From positions 80,235 to 144,234 of the forward strand of contig JANQWC010000012.1 of assembly GCA_030730025.1 (NCBI GenBank): a DNA stretch of 64,000 bases, in the 5' to 3' direction. The DNA is from Crocinitomicaceae bacterium. Lineage in GTDB: Bacteria; Bacteroidota; Bacteroidia; Flavobacteriales_D; Crocinitomicaceae. Of the stretch, positions 1 through 9,036 are shown in pieces (position 1 is the first letter of the stretch; each line of letters begins with the position of its first letter). The notes under the pieces were generated by a model. The model made no database searches and was not told where the DNA came from. It worked only from the letters and a program-made list of their open reading frames with translations. Made by a program: the position numbers and the translations under genes.

Positions 1-251
1 GAAGTAGAGGCATCTACCTTTGAAATTTCTTCCATGGCAATGACGTAAGACAAGGTGTCCATGCCGCTGCCACCGTATTTTGGATCGACCATCATGCCCA
101 TAAAGCCGAGTTCGCCAAGTTGTTTGATTTCTTCGGCTGGAAACTTTTGTTGGTTATCGCGTTCGATAACACCTGGCTTCAGGATATTTTGTGCGAAATC
201 TCGGGCGGCTTCTTTGACGGCGAGGTGCTCTTCAGTGAGTTCAAAATTCAT
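1..251 (-). CDS. Acyl-CoA dehydrogenase, N-terminal fragment (truncated by window edge)
   Basis: Reverse translation from the ATG at 249-251 reads MNFELTEEHLAVKEAARDFAQNILKPGVIERDNQQKFPAEEIKQLGELGFMGMMVDPKYGGSGMDTLSYVIAMEEISK, typical of the acyl-CoA dehydrogenase N-terminal domain. Confidence 0.9.
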   Translation of the reverse strand, partial: MNFELTEEHLAVKEAARDFAQNILKPGVIERDNQQKFPAEEIKQLGELGFMGMMVDPKYGGSGMDTLSYVIAMEEISKVDAST

Positions 252-301
252 GTTGACTGATTTATTTTAATTTTGACAAAAATAAACGAAATCCGAAACT
301 C

Positions 302-1399
302 TTGAAAGCAAAAACCTACAATAATCTGCAGTTATTAGGTCTGATGTCTGGCACCTCGCTTGACGGGCTCGATATCGCACATGTCGCTTTCGACTTCTCA
401 AATTCAGAAAACACTGAATTTAAACTAGTTAACTACCGAACCTTTCCCTTATCTCAGCCCATTTTTGAGCAACTCAATCAAATATTTTCACTCAGCGCAC
501 AGCAAGTTTTTGAGCTCGATCAACAAATAGCGCATTTTTATGCCGCTTGTACCGCGCAATTCATCGCTGATTTTCAAATTGATCCAACCCAAATTACGGC
601 AATTGCCTCCCACGGACAAACCATTTTTCATCAGCCAGAGAAAGGCTTCACCACGCAAATTGGTTGCGGTGCCACGCTCAATTACCTCACCAAGATTCCG
701 GTCATCAATCAATTTAGAACGCTAGATGTGAGTGCAGGAGGGCAAGGCGCACCGCTTGTTCCGATTGGAGACCACTACCTCTTCTCGAAATTTGCCGACG
801 GTTTTCTCAACCTTGGTGGTTTTGCGAATATTTCTAGCCAACAAAATGCAGCGCCGCTCGCCTATGATATTGCACCTGCCAATTTACCCATGAACCGTTG
901 GATGCAAAGCATCGGAAAGGCCTACGATGAAAACGGAGCTTTAGCGCGAACTGGAAGTGTGGATTTGGCCACCTATCAAAAAGCAATGGCGCTTGAATTT
1001 TTCAAGCAAAGCGGGCCTAAATCCTTAGGGGTAGAATGGATGGAGCAAGCGTATTTACCACTCTTTGAAACCCTCTCCCTTGCCGATCGTTTGCGCACCC
1101 ATATAGAAGTACTTAAAACATTATGCATCAAGCATTTTGAAGCACTTGGCTTGCAAAAAGTTTACCTCACAGGCGGTGGTGCACACAATCAATTTTTAAT
1201 CGAAACGATCCAAAATGCTTTCGTTGGAAAGCTCATTGTGCCCGAGCCAGCACTGATTGATTTCAAGGAAGCCATCATTTTTGCATTTTTGGGCGCGCGC
1301 CATCTCAGAAACGAAACCACAACCCTCCAAGCGGTTACCGGAGCCCAAGAAGCATTGCGCACAGGTGTCTTACACGACTACCAAGGCGTACTCCGCTAA
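302..1399 (+). CDS. anmK: Anhydro-N-acetylmuramic acid kinase
   Basis: LGLMSGTSLDGLDIAHVAF, ASHGQTIFHQP and TGGGAHN motifs; TTG start. Confidence 0.93.
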   Translation: MKAKTYNNLQLLGLMSGTSLDGLDIAHVAFDFSNSENTEFKLVNYRTFPLSQPIFEQLNQIFSLSAQQVFELDQQIAHFYAACTAQFIADFQIDPTQITAIASHGQTIFHQPEKGFTTQIGCGATLNYLTKIPVINQFRTLDVSAGGQGAPLVPIGDHYLFSKFADGFLNLGGFANISSQQNAAPLAYDIAPANLPMNRWMQSIGKAYDENGALARTGSVDLATYQKAMALEFFKQSGPKSLGVEWMEQAYLPLFETLSLADRLRTHIEVLKTLCIKHFEALGLQKVYLTGGGAHNQFLIETIQNAFVGKLIVPEPALIDFKEAIIFAFLGARHLRNETTTLQAVTGAQEALRTGVLHDYQGVLR

Positions 1400-1428
1400 A
1401 AAATTGAGCCTAAACCGCGCAAAAATGG

Positions 1429-1436
1429 TATTTTTG
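1429..1436 (+). promoter_or_regulatory. Bacteroidota -7 element (TATTTTTG)
   Basis: TTG at 1404-1406, 22-nt spacer, TATTTTTG, upstream of the dehydrogenase ATG at 1464. Confidence 0.6.
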
Positions 1437-1463
1437 CAACGCTAACCACCTCAACAAATCCAC

Positions 1464-2693
1464 ATGAAAGACCTCCTCTCCAAATTTGAAAATAAAAGAC
1501 CAGAAATCGTTTTCGAATGGAAAGATGCACTCACCGAAGCAGAAGGCTGGGTTGTGATCAACTCGTTGAGAGGTGGCGCTGCCGGCGGAGGCACAAGAAT
1601 GCGCGTTGGCCTTGACAAACGAGAAGTTGAATCCTTGGCCAAAACCATGGAAGTCAAATTTACAGTAGCTGGCCCAGCCATTGGCGGTGCCAAATCAGGC
1701 ATCAACTTTGACCCCAAAGACCCGCGCAAAAAAGACGTGCTCAAGCGTTGGTTTGCAGCAGTTTCTCCCCTACTCAAATCTTACTACGGTACAGGCGGTG
1801 ACCTCAACGTGGACGAAATCCATGAAGTGATCCCGATGACCGAAGATTGCGGCGTGTGGCATCCACAAGAAGGTGTTTTCAACGGGCACTTCAAACCCAA
1901 CGACGACCAAAAAATCAATCGCATCGGCCAACTCCAACGAGGTGTTGCCAAAGTACTGCAAGACGCAACATACAGTCCTGAACTCAGCAATAATTATGTA
2001 GTTGCCGACATGATCACTGGTTACGGTGTGGCCGCCTCAATAGAGCATTACTACAACATTTGGGGTGGACAGTTAGCTGGCAAGCGCGTTTTGGTGCAAG
2101 GCTGGGGCAATGTTGGCTCTGCTGCAGCTTATTACCTTTCGCAAAAAGGCGCCAAAATTGTCGGTATCATTGACCGCGTTGGTGGGCTCATCCAAACCGA
2201 AGGCTTTAGCTTTGAACAAATCAAAGCCCTCTTCATCAACAAAAACGGAAACGAACTCAGCGACCCAAATATGTTGAGCTACGAAGAAGTAAACAACGCT
2301 TTTTGGTCTACTCCAGCCGAAATATTTATCCCATGTGCGGGTAGCCGCATGATCACCGAAGCCCAATTGACGCAATTGTTGAGCGCAGGTGTAGAGGTCA
2401 TCTCTTCTGGCGCCAACGTGCCTTTTGCAGACCAAGAAATCTTCTTTGGCCCAATTGCCGAAAAAGCAGATGCTTCACTAGCCCTGATTCCAGATTTTAT
2501 TGCCAACTGCGGCATGGCACGCGTTTTTGCTTATCTCATGAGCTCAGACCTCACCTCATTGGAAGACGCCCTCATTTTTGAAGATGCCAGTCAAACCATC
2601 CGCAAAGCCTTGCAAGCTACCTACCAAATCAATTCAAGCACGAGAGGCATCGCCAAAACGGCCTTCGAAATCGCGCTCAAACAACTTATTTAA
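1464..2693 (+). CDS. Glu/Leu/Phe/Val family amino-acid dehydrogenase
   Basis: GGAKSGINFDPKD, GTGGDLNVDE, VLVQGWGNVGSAAAYYL motifs. Confidence 0.9.
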   Translation: MKDLLSKFENKRPEIVFEWKDALTEAEGWVVINSLRGGAAGGGTRMRVGLDKREVESLAKTMEVKFTVAGPAIGGAKSGINFDPKDPRKKDVLKRWFAAVSPLLKSYYGTGGDLNVDEIHEVIPMTEDCGVWHPQEGVFNGHFKPNDDQKINRIGQLQRGVAKVLQDATYSPELSNNYVVADMITGYGVAASIEHYYNIWGGQLAGKRVLVQGWGNVGSAAAYYLSQKGAKIVGIIDRVGGLIQTEGFSFEQIKALFINKNGNELSDPNMLSYEEVNNAFWSTPAEIFIPCAGSRMITEAQLTQLLSAGVEVISSGANVPFADQEIFFGPIAEKADASLALIPDFIANCGMARVFAYLMSSDLTSLEDALIFEDASQTIRKALQATYQINSSTRGIAKTAFEIALKQLI

Positions 2694-2698
2694 GCATT

Positions 2699-3964
2699 AT
2701 GGAGCTTTCACTCATCCTCATCTTTGTCATCGGCTATGCTGCCATCAGCTTTGAGCATTTGCTGCGCATAGACAAACTCATTCCGGCTTTGCTCATGATG
2801 ACCCTTTCCTGGGCCCTCATTGCTTTGAATACGCCAGATGTACATGCTTTAACAGATCAACTCTTGCATCATTTTGGCAAAACCACAGAGATCTTGATTT
2901 TCTTGATGGGCGCTATGGCTATTGTAGAAATGATCGATTATTTCGATGGTTTCAAAAGCGTGCAGGCCTTGATCAAAGTCAAAACCGCATACCAACTCCT
3001 CTTGGTTGTCTGCGTGCTTGCGTTTATATTATCCGCCATCATCGACAACCTCACTGCAACGATTGTCCTGATTTCTATTTTGCGCAAAATGGTCCCCGAC
3101 AAAGAACTACGCATGTGGATGGCAGGCTTCGTGATTATCGCTGCCAATGCAGGCGGCGCTTGGTCTCCAATCGGCGACGTCACCACCACTATGCTCTGGA
3201 TCGCTGGAAAAGTAAGCGCCCTCAAACTTGTAGAACACATCTTTTTACCATCTGTCGTGACCTTACTGATTCCTTTGCTGATTGCCAAAAAAATGAAGGT
3301 CTTCAAGCAAGAACTCCCCACTGCGCAAATCCTTGAAAAAAGTAAAGTAGCTGGTTTCATTTTACTCAGCGGTTTGGGCCTCATCATTCTTGTACCAATT
3401 TTCAAGACCATCACACACCTTCCTCCCTACATGGGCATGATGTTTTCACTAGCCCTTTTTGCCGTAATTGGCGAGATAGCAAGCAAGCGTCAATTGAACC
3501 TAAGCTCCCTAGACGAACAAAATCATGGCGGACATGTAGGGCCAACCCTCAAAGCGCTTAGCAAAATAGAAATGCCTTCCATCTTATTTTTCTTGGGTAT
3601 TCTGATGACGGTTGCCGGAATGGAAAACCTAGGCATGATCGAACAACTCGGCGAAAACGTATTGGCTTCAGGTATTTCAAAAGAGCTCTACATTTCCTTT
3701 TTAGGCCTGGCCTCTGCCATCATAGACAACGTACCGCTTGTCGCAGCTAGTATTGGCATGTTCAAAGACAGCATGGATGCCGATACCTGGCATTTCATTG
3801 CCTATACTGCAGGCACTGGCGGCTCCATACTCATCATTGGTTCTGCTGCTGGCGTGGTAGCTATGGGGATGGAAAACATCGGCTTTGGCTGGTACCTCAA
3901 GCGCATCTCACTTTTAGCATTGGCAGGTTACATCGGTGGTGTTTTGACCTTTTTATTGCTCTGA
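2699..3964 (+). CDS. nhaD: NhaD-type sodium:proton antiporter
   Basis: Multi-TM protein with IIDNLTATIV, NAGGAWSPIGDVTTTMLWI and IIDNVPLVAA motifs typical of NhaD. Confidence 0.9.
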   Translation: MELSLILIFVIGYAAISFEHLLRIDKLIPALLMMTLSWALIALNTPDVHALTDQLLHHFGKTTEILIFLMGAMAIVEMIDYFDGFKSVQALIKVKTAYQLLLVVCVLAFILSAIIDNLTATIVLISILRKMVPDKELRMWMAGFVIIAANAGGAWSPIGDVTTTMLWIAGKVSALKLVEHIFLPSVVTLLIPLLIAKKMKVFKQELPTAQILEKSKVAGFILLSGLGLIILVPIFKTITHLPPYMGMMFSLALFAVIGEIASKRQLNLSSLDEQNHGGHVGPTLKALSKIEMPSILFFLGILMTVAGMENLGMIEQLGENVLASGISKELYISFLGLASAIIDNVPLVAASIGMFKDSMDADTWHFIAYTAGTGGSILIIGSAAGVVAMGMENIGFGWYLKRISLLALAGYIGGVLTFLLL

Positions 3965-3965
3965 G

Positions 3966-5186
3966 ATGAAGCAAGAAAGCGCCTATCAAGCATGTGTCAA
4001 TTGGCTATTTGCGCGCTTTCCTTCGTTTCAAAATCTAGGTGGTGTAGCCTATAAACCAGGTCTTAAACGCGTGCATCAGCTCTTGGAACTCCTGCAAATT
4101 GACCCACAAAAACAGCCTAGCATTCATATAGCCGGAACCAACGGCAAGGGCAGTACAGCAGCATATTGTGCAAGCCTCTTGCAAGCATCCGGACTGAAAG
4201 TTGGTTTATTTACCTCACCACATATTTTTGATTTTTCGGAACGCATTCGCGTCAATGGCGAGCCCATTGCTGAGCAAGCGGTCATCGATTTTTGCACGCG
4301 GTATCAAGCATTAGATGCGAACATCGACGCCAGTTTTTTTGAACTCACCTTCGCAATGGCTTTGGCTTACTTTCAAGAACAAGCCTGCGACTACATCGTC
4401 ATAGAAACTGGCCTTGGAGGCAGACTAGATGCCACAAACGTCATCAGTCCAAAGGTGAGCATCATTACAAACATTGGGCTAGACCACCAAGAATTTCTAG
4501 GCCACACACTACCCGAAATTGCAACTGAAAAGGCTGGTATCATCAAAGCCCATACACCTGTTGTTATTGGCGAGAAATCGACCGCTACACAAGTAATTTT
4601 TGAGCAACAATCTAGCTTGCGCAACGCACCAATCTATTTTATCGACGATAACTATTTCGCTACAACTCACTTGAATTTAAGTGGTTACCGCTTGACCAAT
4701 TTCAAAACCGCCATTTTGGCACTCAAGGTAATTGGTTTTGGCCTTACGATACCAACTCAAATAGCAGCGCTAGAAACCCTCAGCAGCAATACCGGTTTTT
4801 TTGGTCGTTTAGAACTGTGGCAGCAGGAACCTAAAATCATACTTGATGTATCTCACAACCCTGCGGGCATAGCCGCTACCCTACCACTCATTGAAGAGCA
4901 ATGTGCCGGGCAACTCTTCATTCTATACGGTGCGTCCAAAGACAAAGACGCAAAGGAAATTCTCGATTTGTTTCCAAAGCAGGCCCAAGTTGCCGCTTGT
5001 GTATTTAGCAACCCCAGATCAAAAAGTGTAGCAGACTGGCAACAATTAGGCGTCGCAAGCATATTTGAAGACTTGCCAAGCGCAATTGCGCAGATAGAAA
5101 AACAAATGCAACCCCAGGACCTCCTCTGGATTACGGGTAGTTTTTTCTTATTATCTGATTTGCCTTCCCAAAAAAAGATTTTTTAA
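3966..5186 (+). CDS. folC: Bifunctional folylpolyglutamate synthase/dihydrofolate synthase
   Basis: HIAGTNGKGSTAAYCASLLQASGLKVGLFTSPH and ETGLGGRLDATNV motifs. Confidence 0.93.
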   Translation: MKQESAYQACVNWLFARFPSFQNLGGVAYKPGLKRVHQLLELLQIDPQKQPSIHIAGTNGKGSTAAYCASLLQASGLKVGLFTSPHIFDFSERIRVNGEPIAEQAVIDFCTRYQALDANIDASFFELTFAMALAYFQEQACDYIVIETGLGGRLDATNVISPKVSIITNIGLDHQEFLGHTLPEIATEKAGIIKAHTPVVIGEKSTATQVIFEQQSSLRNAPIYFIDDNYFATTHLNLSGYRLTNFKTAILALKVIGFGLTIPTQIAALETLSSNTGFFGRLELWQQEPKIILDVSHNPAGIAATLPLIEEQCAGQLFILYGASKDKDAKEILDLFPKQAQVAACVFSNPRSKSVADWQQLGVASIFEDLPSAIAQIEKQMQPQDLLWITGSFFLLSDLPSQKKIF

Positions 5187-5188
5187 AG

Positions 5189-5196
5189 TATCTTTG
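5189..5196 (+). promoter_or_regulatory. Bacteroidota -7 element (TATCTTTG) upstream of pyrR
   Basis: TATCTTTG five nt before the pyrR ATG at 5202. Confidence 0.65.
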
Positions 5197-5201
5197 CAGT
5201 A

Positions 5202-5762
5202 ATGGAAAAGCAAGTCATCCTCAATGCCACCCAGCTCGAACTGACGCTCAAACGCCTTTCCCATGAACTCATTGAGACCCACGATACCTTCGAGAACTCC
5301 GTTTTAATTGGCTTACAGCCGCGTGGTATTCACGTCACCACCCGCATCAAAGCCCAACTCGAAGCTATTTTAGGGCATCCCATTCAAGCAGGCAACTTAG
5401 ACATCACCTTTCACCGCGACGACTTCCGCCGCAGAGAAACTCCCCTGCTCCCGAGCATTACCAACATCGATTTCTCCATAGAAAATAAGCGCGTCATCCT
5501 CATCGACGACGTCTTGTTTACGGGTCGCACCATCCGTGCAGGGCTAGATGCGCTGCTTACGTTTGGCCGCCCGTCGCAAGTACAACTACTCGCGCTCATC
5601 GACCGTCGCTTTAGCCGCGATTTACCTATTCAGGCAGATTACATCGGCAAAACGGTAGATACACTTGCATCTGAGCGCGTGGCCGTCGAATGGAAAGAAA
5701 TCGAAGGACAAGACCAAATATTATTATTCACAAAAGAAGGCAATGAAGCAGCTCAGCGTTGA
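5202..5762 (+). CDS. pyrR: PyrR bifunctional regulator/uracil phosphoribosyltransferase
   Basis: PRPP loop VILIDDVLFTGRTIRAGLDAL and GLQPRGI; followed by overlapping pyrB. Confidence 0.92.
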   Translation: MEKQVILNATQLELTLKRLSHELIETHDTFENSVLIGLQPRGIHVTTRIKAQLEAILGHPIQAGNLDITFHRDDFRRRETPLLPSITNIDFSIENKRVILIDDVLFTGRTIRAGLDALLTFGRPSQVQLLALIDRRFSRDLPIQADYIGKTVDTLASERVAVEWKEIEGQDQILLFTKEGNEAAQR

Positions 5763-6672
5763 TCACCTTACCGGTATTGTAGACCTCACGCGTCAAGACA
5801 TCGAACTCATCCTCGAAACTGCAGCTCGTTTCAAAGAAGTGATCAATCGCCCTATTAAGAAAGTTCCTTCACTCCGAGACATCACCATAGCCAATGTCTT
5901 TTTTGAAAACTCTACCCGCACACGCCTCTCCTTTGAATTAGCACAAAAACGCCTCTCTGCCGACGTCGTCAACTTTAGTGCCGCCAGCTCTTCAGTGAAA
6001 AAAGGCGAAACGCTCGTCGATACCGTCAACAACATCTTAGCGATGAAAGTAGACATGGTAGTGATGCGCCATCCAAACCCCGGAGCAGCCAAATTTTTAT
6101 CTCAAAAAATCAAAGCCCGTGTGGTCAATGCTGGAGACGGCACGCACGAACACCCTACCCAAGCACTGCTCGATGCCTTTTCTATTCAAGAAAAACTAGG
6201 CAGCGTCGAAGGAAAAAAGGTAGTGATTGTCGGTGATATCCTTCATTCAAGAGTAGCACTCAGCAACATCTACTGTCTTCAAAAGCTCGGTGCAGAGGTA
6301 ATGGTTTGTGGCCCCAGTACGCTCATCCCAAAATACATCTCCGAACTTGGTGTTCAGGTGTCTCACAACCTCCGCGAAGCACTCGAATGGTGCGACGTCG
6401 CCAATATGCTGCGCATCCAACTCGAACGTCAAGACATCAAATACTTCCCATCGCTGCGCGAATACACCCAATTGTTCGGCCTCGACAAAGCCCTGCTTGA
6501 TAGTCTCTCTAAAGAAATTGTCATCATGCACCCAGGTCCCATTAACCGCGGTGTCGAGATTTCTTCGGACGTCGCCGACAGCCCTCAAAGTATCATCTTA
6601 GATCAAGTAGAAAACGGCGTAGCTGTTCGAATGGCTGTAATTTATTTGCTCGCCGCAAAAATCGAAAGATAA
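5743..6672 (+). CDS. pyrB: Aspartate carbamoyltransferase catalytic subunit
   Basis: FFENSTRTRLSFELA, GDGTHEHPTQALLDAF, MHPGPINRGVEI; start trimmed to the ATG at 5743, which overlaps pyrR by 20 nt. Confidence 0.94.
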   Translation: MKQLSVDHLTGIVDLTRQDIELILETAARFKEVINRPIKKVPSLRDITIANVFFENSTRTRLSFELAQKRLSADVVNFSAASSSVKKGETLVDTVNNILAMKVDMVVMRHPNPGAAKFLSQKIKARVVNAGDGTHEHPTQALLDAFSIQEKLGSVEGKKVVIVGDILHSRVALSNIYCLQKLGAEVMVCGPSTLIPKYISELGVQVSHNLREALEWCDVANMLRIQLERQDIKYFPSLREYTQLFGLDKALLDSLSKEIVIMHPGPINRGVEISSDVADSPQSIILDQVENGVAVRMAVIYLLAAKIER

Positions 6673-6700
6673 TTTAGTTATTTTTGAGCAAATCCTTGCT

Positions 6701-7042
6701 ATGAATTTCTCCGTGGACCCTCAGGGCCAAATTGTGGTTGTCAGTACCGAAGTTGAGAAACTCGACGCCAGTAATGCCCCAGAACTCAAAGCCCACTTTT
6801 TGCAGCTCAATAAAATCGGTACCAACTATATCGTATTGGACATGAGCAAAACCAAATACTGCGACTCTTCCGGCTTGTCTGCAGTGCTCATCGCCAACCG
6901 ACTTTGCAAAGATACCAACGGAAAATTTGCCCTCTCTGGTTTGCAGCCCAATGTGCGCAAGCTCATCGAAATTGCGCAGCTAGACAAAGTACTCACCATC
7001 GGAAATAACACTGACGCAGCCCTAGATTTGATCGCAAAGTGA
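6701..7042 (+). CDS. STAS-domain (anti-sigma factor antagonist-like) protein
   Basis: 113 aa; YIVLDMSKTKYCDSSGLSAVLIANR is the STAS phosphoserine-site region. Confidence 0.88.
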   Translation: MNFSVDPQGQIVVVSTEVEKLDASNAPELKAHFLQLNKIGTNYIVLDMSKTKYCDSSGLSAVLIANRLCKDTNGKFALSGLQPNVRKLIEIAQLDKVLTIGNNTDAALDLIAK

Positions 7043-7995
7043 GTTTTGAACTCCACATACTCGGCTCTGGCGCAGCATTACCTACCAGCAAAAGGCAAGC
7101 ATCTGGCCAATATGTCAATTGCAATGAAAGACACATCCTCATTGACTGCGGCGAAGGGACCCAACAGCAATTACGCAAATATGGACTCAAGCTGCAAAAA
7201 ATCCAGTTTATCCTGATTTCGCACCTCCATGGCGATCACTTTTTTGGTTTGCCAGGCCTGCTTTCTACCATGCACTTGCTCGGTCGCAATAAAAAACTAA
7301 GCATTTACGGGCCTCCGGGTTTAGAAGCACTGATCAGCGCCATGCTCGCCGCCGGCGGACACCCATTGCAATTTGATCTTACTTTTCACACCATTCAGCC
7401 CGGTGCGTCACAACTTATATTTGAAGACCGCCTGATTGAAATCTATGCCTATGCCCTCAAACACCGCGTGCCCACGCTAGGTTACAGAATCAATGAGAAA
7501 CCCAAATTACTCAACCTCGATAAAGCAGCTATTTCGGCAGCGGGAATATTGATAGAAGACTTACCCAAATTAAAGGCTGGTATTTCCATCGAGAGAAATG
7601 GTAAAAAATACAATTATAAGAACTACACCCTACCCGCTCAACCCGTTTATAGCTATGCGTATTGTTCCGATACCAAGCCCAGCCCAAGTTATTTAGAAGC
7701 CATTAATGAAGTTGATTTGCTTTACCACGAAGCTACATTTAACCAACAACACCTCGAGCGCGCCAAAAGCACCTTTCACTCTACGGCCCAGCAAGCCGCC
7801 CAACAAGCCGTACTCGCCAATTGCAAATACCTTTTGCTCGGGCATTTTTCGTCGCGCTATGACGACGCCCTGCAGCACCTTACGGAAGCCAGAATGGTGC
7901 ATTCCAATGTGGGTGCAGCCGAAGATGGCATGAAACTAACTTTAGGAAAATGGGGACTTATTTTTGGGAGCGCTGATAAAAAACAAGCGCAATAA
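7039..7995 (+). CDS. rnz: Ribonuclease Z
   Basis: LGSGAALPTSKRQASGQYV, LISHLHGDHFFGLPGLLSTM, YHEATF, LGHFSSRY; GTG start overlapping the STAS stop by 4 nt. Confidence 0.94.
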   Translation: MSFELHILGSGAALPTSKRQASGQYVNCNERHILIDCGEGTQQQLRKYGLKLQKIQFILISHLHGDHFFGLPGLLSTMHLLGRNKKLSIYGPPGLEALISAMLAAGGHPLQFDLTFHTIQPGASQLIFEDRLIEIYAYALKHRVPTLGYRINEKPKLLNLDKAAISAAGILIEDLPKLKAGISIERNGKKYNYKNYTLPAQPVYSYAYCSDTKPSPSYLEAINEVDLLYHEATFNQQHLERAKSTFHSTAQQAAQQAVLANCKYLLLGHFSSRYDDALQHLTEARMVHSNVGAAEDGMKLTLGKWGLIFGSADKKQAQ

Positions 7996-9034
7996 CTGCA
8001 AAAAGCACATTGGGTAACCAAACCGACCAAAGCGTGGGGAAACCCACTTTTACAGCTGCTACCGTCAGCATTTTCATGGCAAAAATATAGACGAAAATAA
8101 ACGCCAAACCAATCGCGATATTCATGCCGATGCCACCGCGCTTTTTCTGAGAGGCCACAGACACCCCAATGAGCGTGAGAATGTAGGTCGCAAAAGGAAA
8201 TGCTGTGCGCTGATGCAGTTCTATCTCGAAGTCAGGAACGAGCTTAGAGCCTTTTAATTTTTCGCGTTCAATTGCGTTTTTAAGCTCGGTAAAAGTAAGG
8301 GCTTGCGCAGCGTTGTCTCGCTGGGCCATTTCTTCGATGCGGTAAACAAAAGTGGTGTCTTTGTGGCGGCCATGGATGAGTTTGGCCTTGGGGAAATCAT
8401 AGTTTTTTTCGTAGTAGTCGGTGAGTTGCCATTCGTTCGTGCCTGGCTTATTTTTGGCGAAACGCGCGCGTAAAAAATAAATTGGCTGGTTGTCTTTGTT
8501 CCATTTTTGAATGGTGAGGTCATTGACGCGCTGCTCTTCTGCGGCATAATTCGAGAAATAGACCAGCTCATTGCCAGGATACTCAGCTTGGTAGTTATTG
8601 ACCGTCAGGACATCTCGGTAATAGCGCTCTTCAAACGCCAAACGGATTTTATTTGTCCTTGGAATAATGAGGTGGTTGAGTACCAAAGACATGACCGTAA
8701 GGATGGTGGCCCCAATAAAATAAGGTCGCAAAAAGCGCGTCACGGGCCGGCCTGAAAACCAGATGGGAATGATTTCGGTGTTTTGCGCCATTTTACCTGT
8801 AAACCAGATGACCGATAAAAAAATGATCATGGAAGAGAAGGTATTGCCGTAATAGAGGATAAACGTGACGTAATAACGGAAGAAAATCTCTTGCAACGGG
8901 GCTTTGTTGCTGATGAACTCGCTTAGTTTTTCAGAGATATCGAATACGACCGAAAACAACATGATCAAGCCGAGCATGAAAAAAAACGTGCTCAGGAATT
9001 TCTTGATGATATAGCGGTCGATGCGTTTGAGCAT
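7958..9034 (-). CDS. LptF/LptG (YjgP/YjgQ) family permease
   Basis: MLKRIDRYIIKKFLSTFFFMLGLIMLFSVVFDISEKLSEFI and four to six TM segments; start trimmed to the internal ATG next to the tgt stop. Confidence 0.87.
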   Translation of the reverse strand: MLKRIDRYIIKKFLSTFFFMLGLIMLFSVVFDISEKLSEFISNKAPLQEIFFRYYVTFILYYGNTFSSMIIFLSVIWFTGKMAQNTEIIPIWFSGRPVTRFLRPYFIGATILTVMSLVLNHLIIPRTNKIRLAFEERYYRDVLTVNNYQAEYPGNELVYFSNYAAEEQRVNDLTIQKWNKDNQPIYFLRARFAKNKPGTNEWQLTDYYEKNYDFPKAKLIHGRHKDTTFVYRIEEMAQRDNAAQALTFTELKNAIEREKLKGSKLVPDFEIELHQRTAFPFATYILTLIGVSVASQKKRGGIGMNIAIGLAFIFVYIFAMKMLTVAAVKVGFPTLWSVWLPNVLFAVIALVFYQRSQK

Positions 9035-9036
9035 GT

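Noticed and set aside
55-270. 71-aa plus-strand ORF at the window start
   Set aside because: Antisense to the acyl-CoA dehydrogenase N-terminus; composition of a shadow ORF, no recognisable domain.
2938-3414. 158-aa minus-strand ORF
   Set aside because: Fully antisense to nhaD, whose translation is clearly a real transporter; interpreted as a spurious shadow ORF, as are the other long antisense ORFs (for example 23801-24193, 30913-31560, 47586-47867, 63302-63766).
7958-7995. 38-nt convergent overlap of rnz and the lptG-like gene (also murF/prfB proximity, SRPBCC/birA 18 nt, fmt/TonB_C 7 nt, YihY/lptD 26 nt)
   Set aside because: Convergent 3' overlaps are common in compact bacterial genomes; noted but not individually informative.
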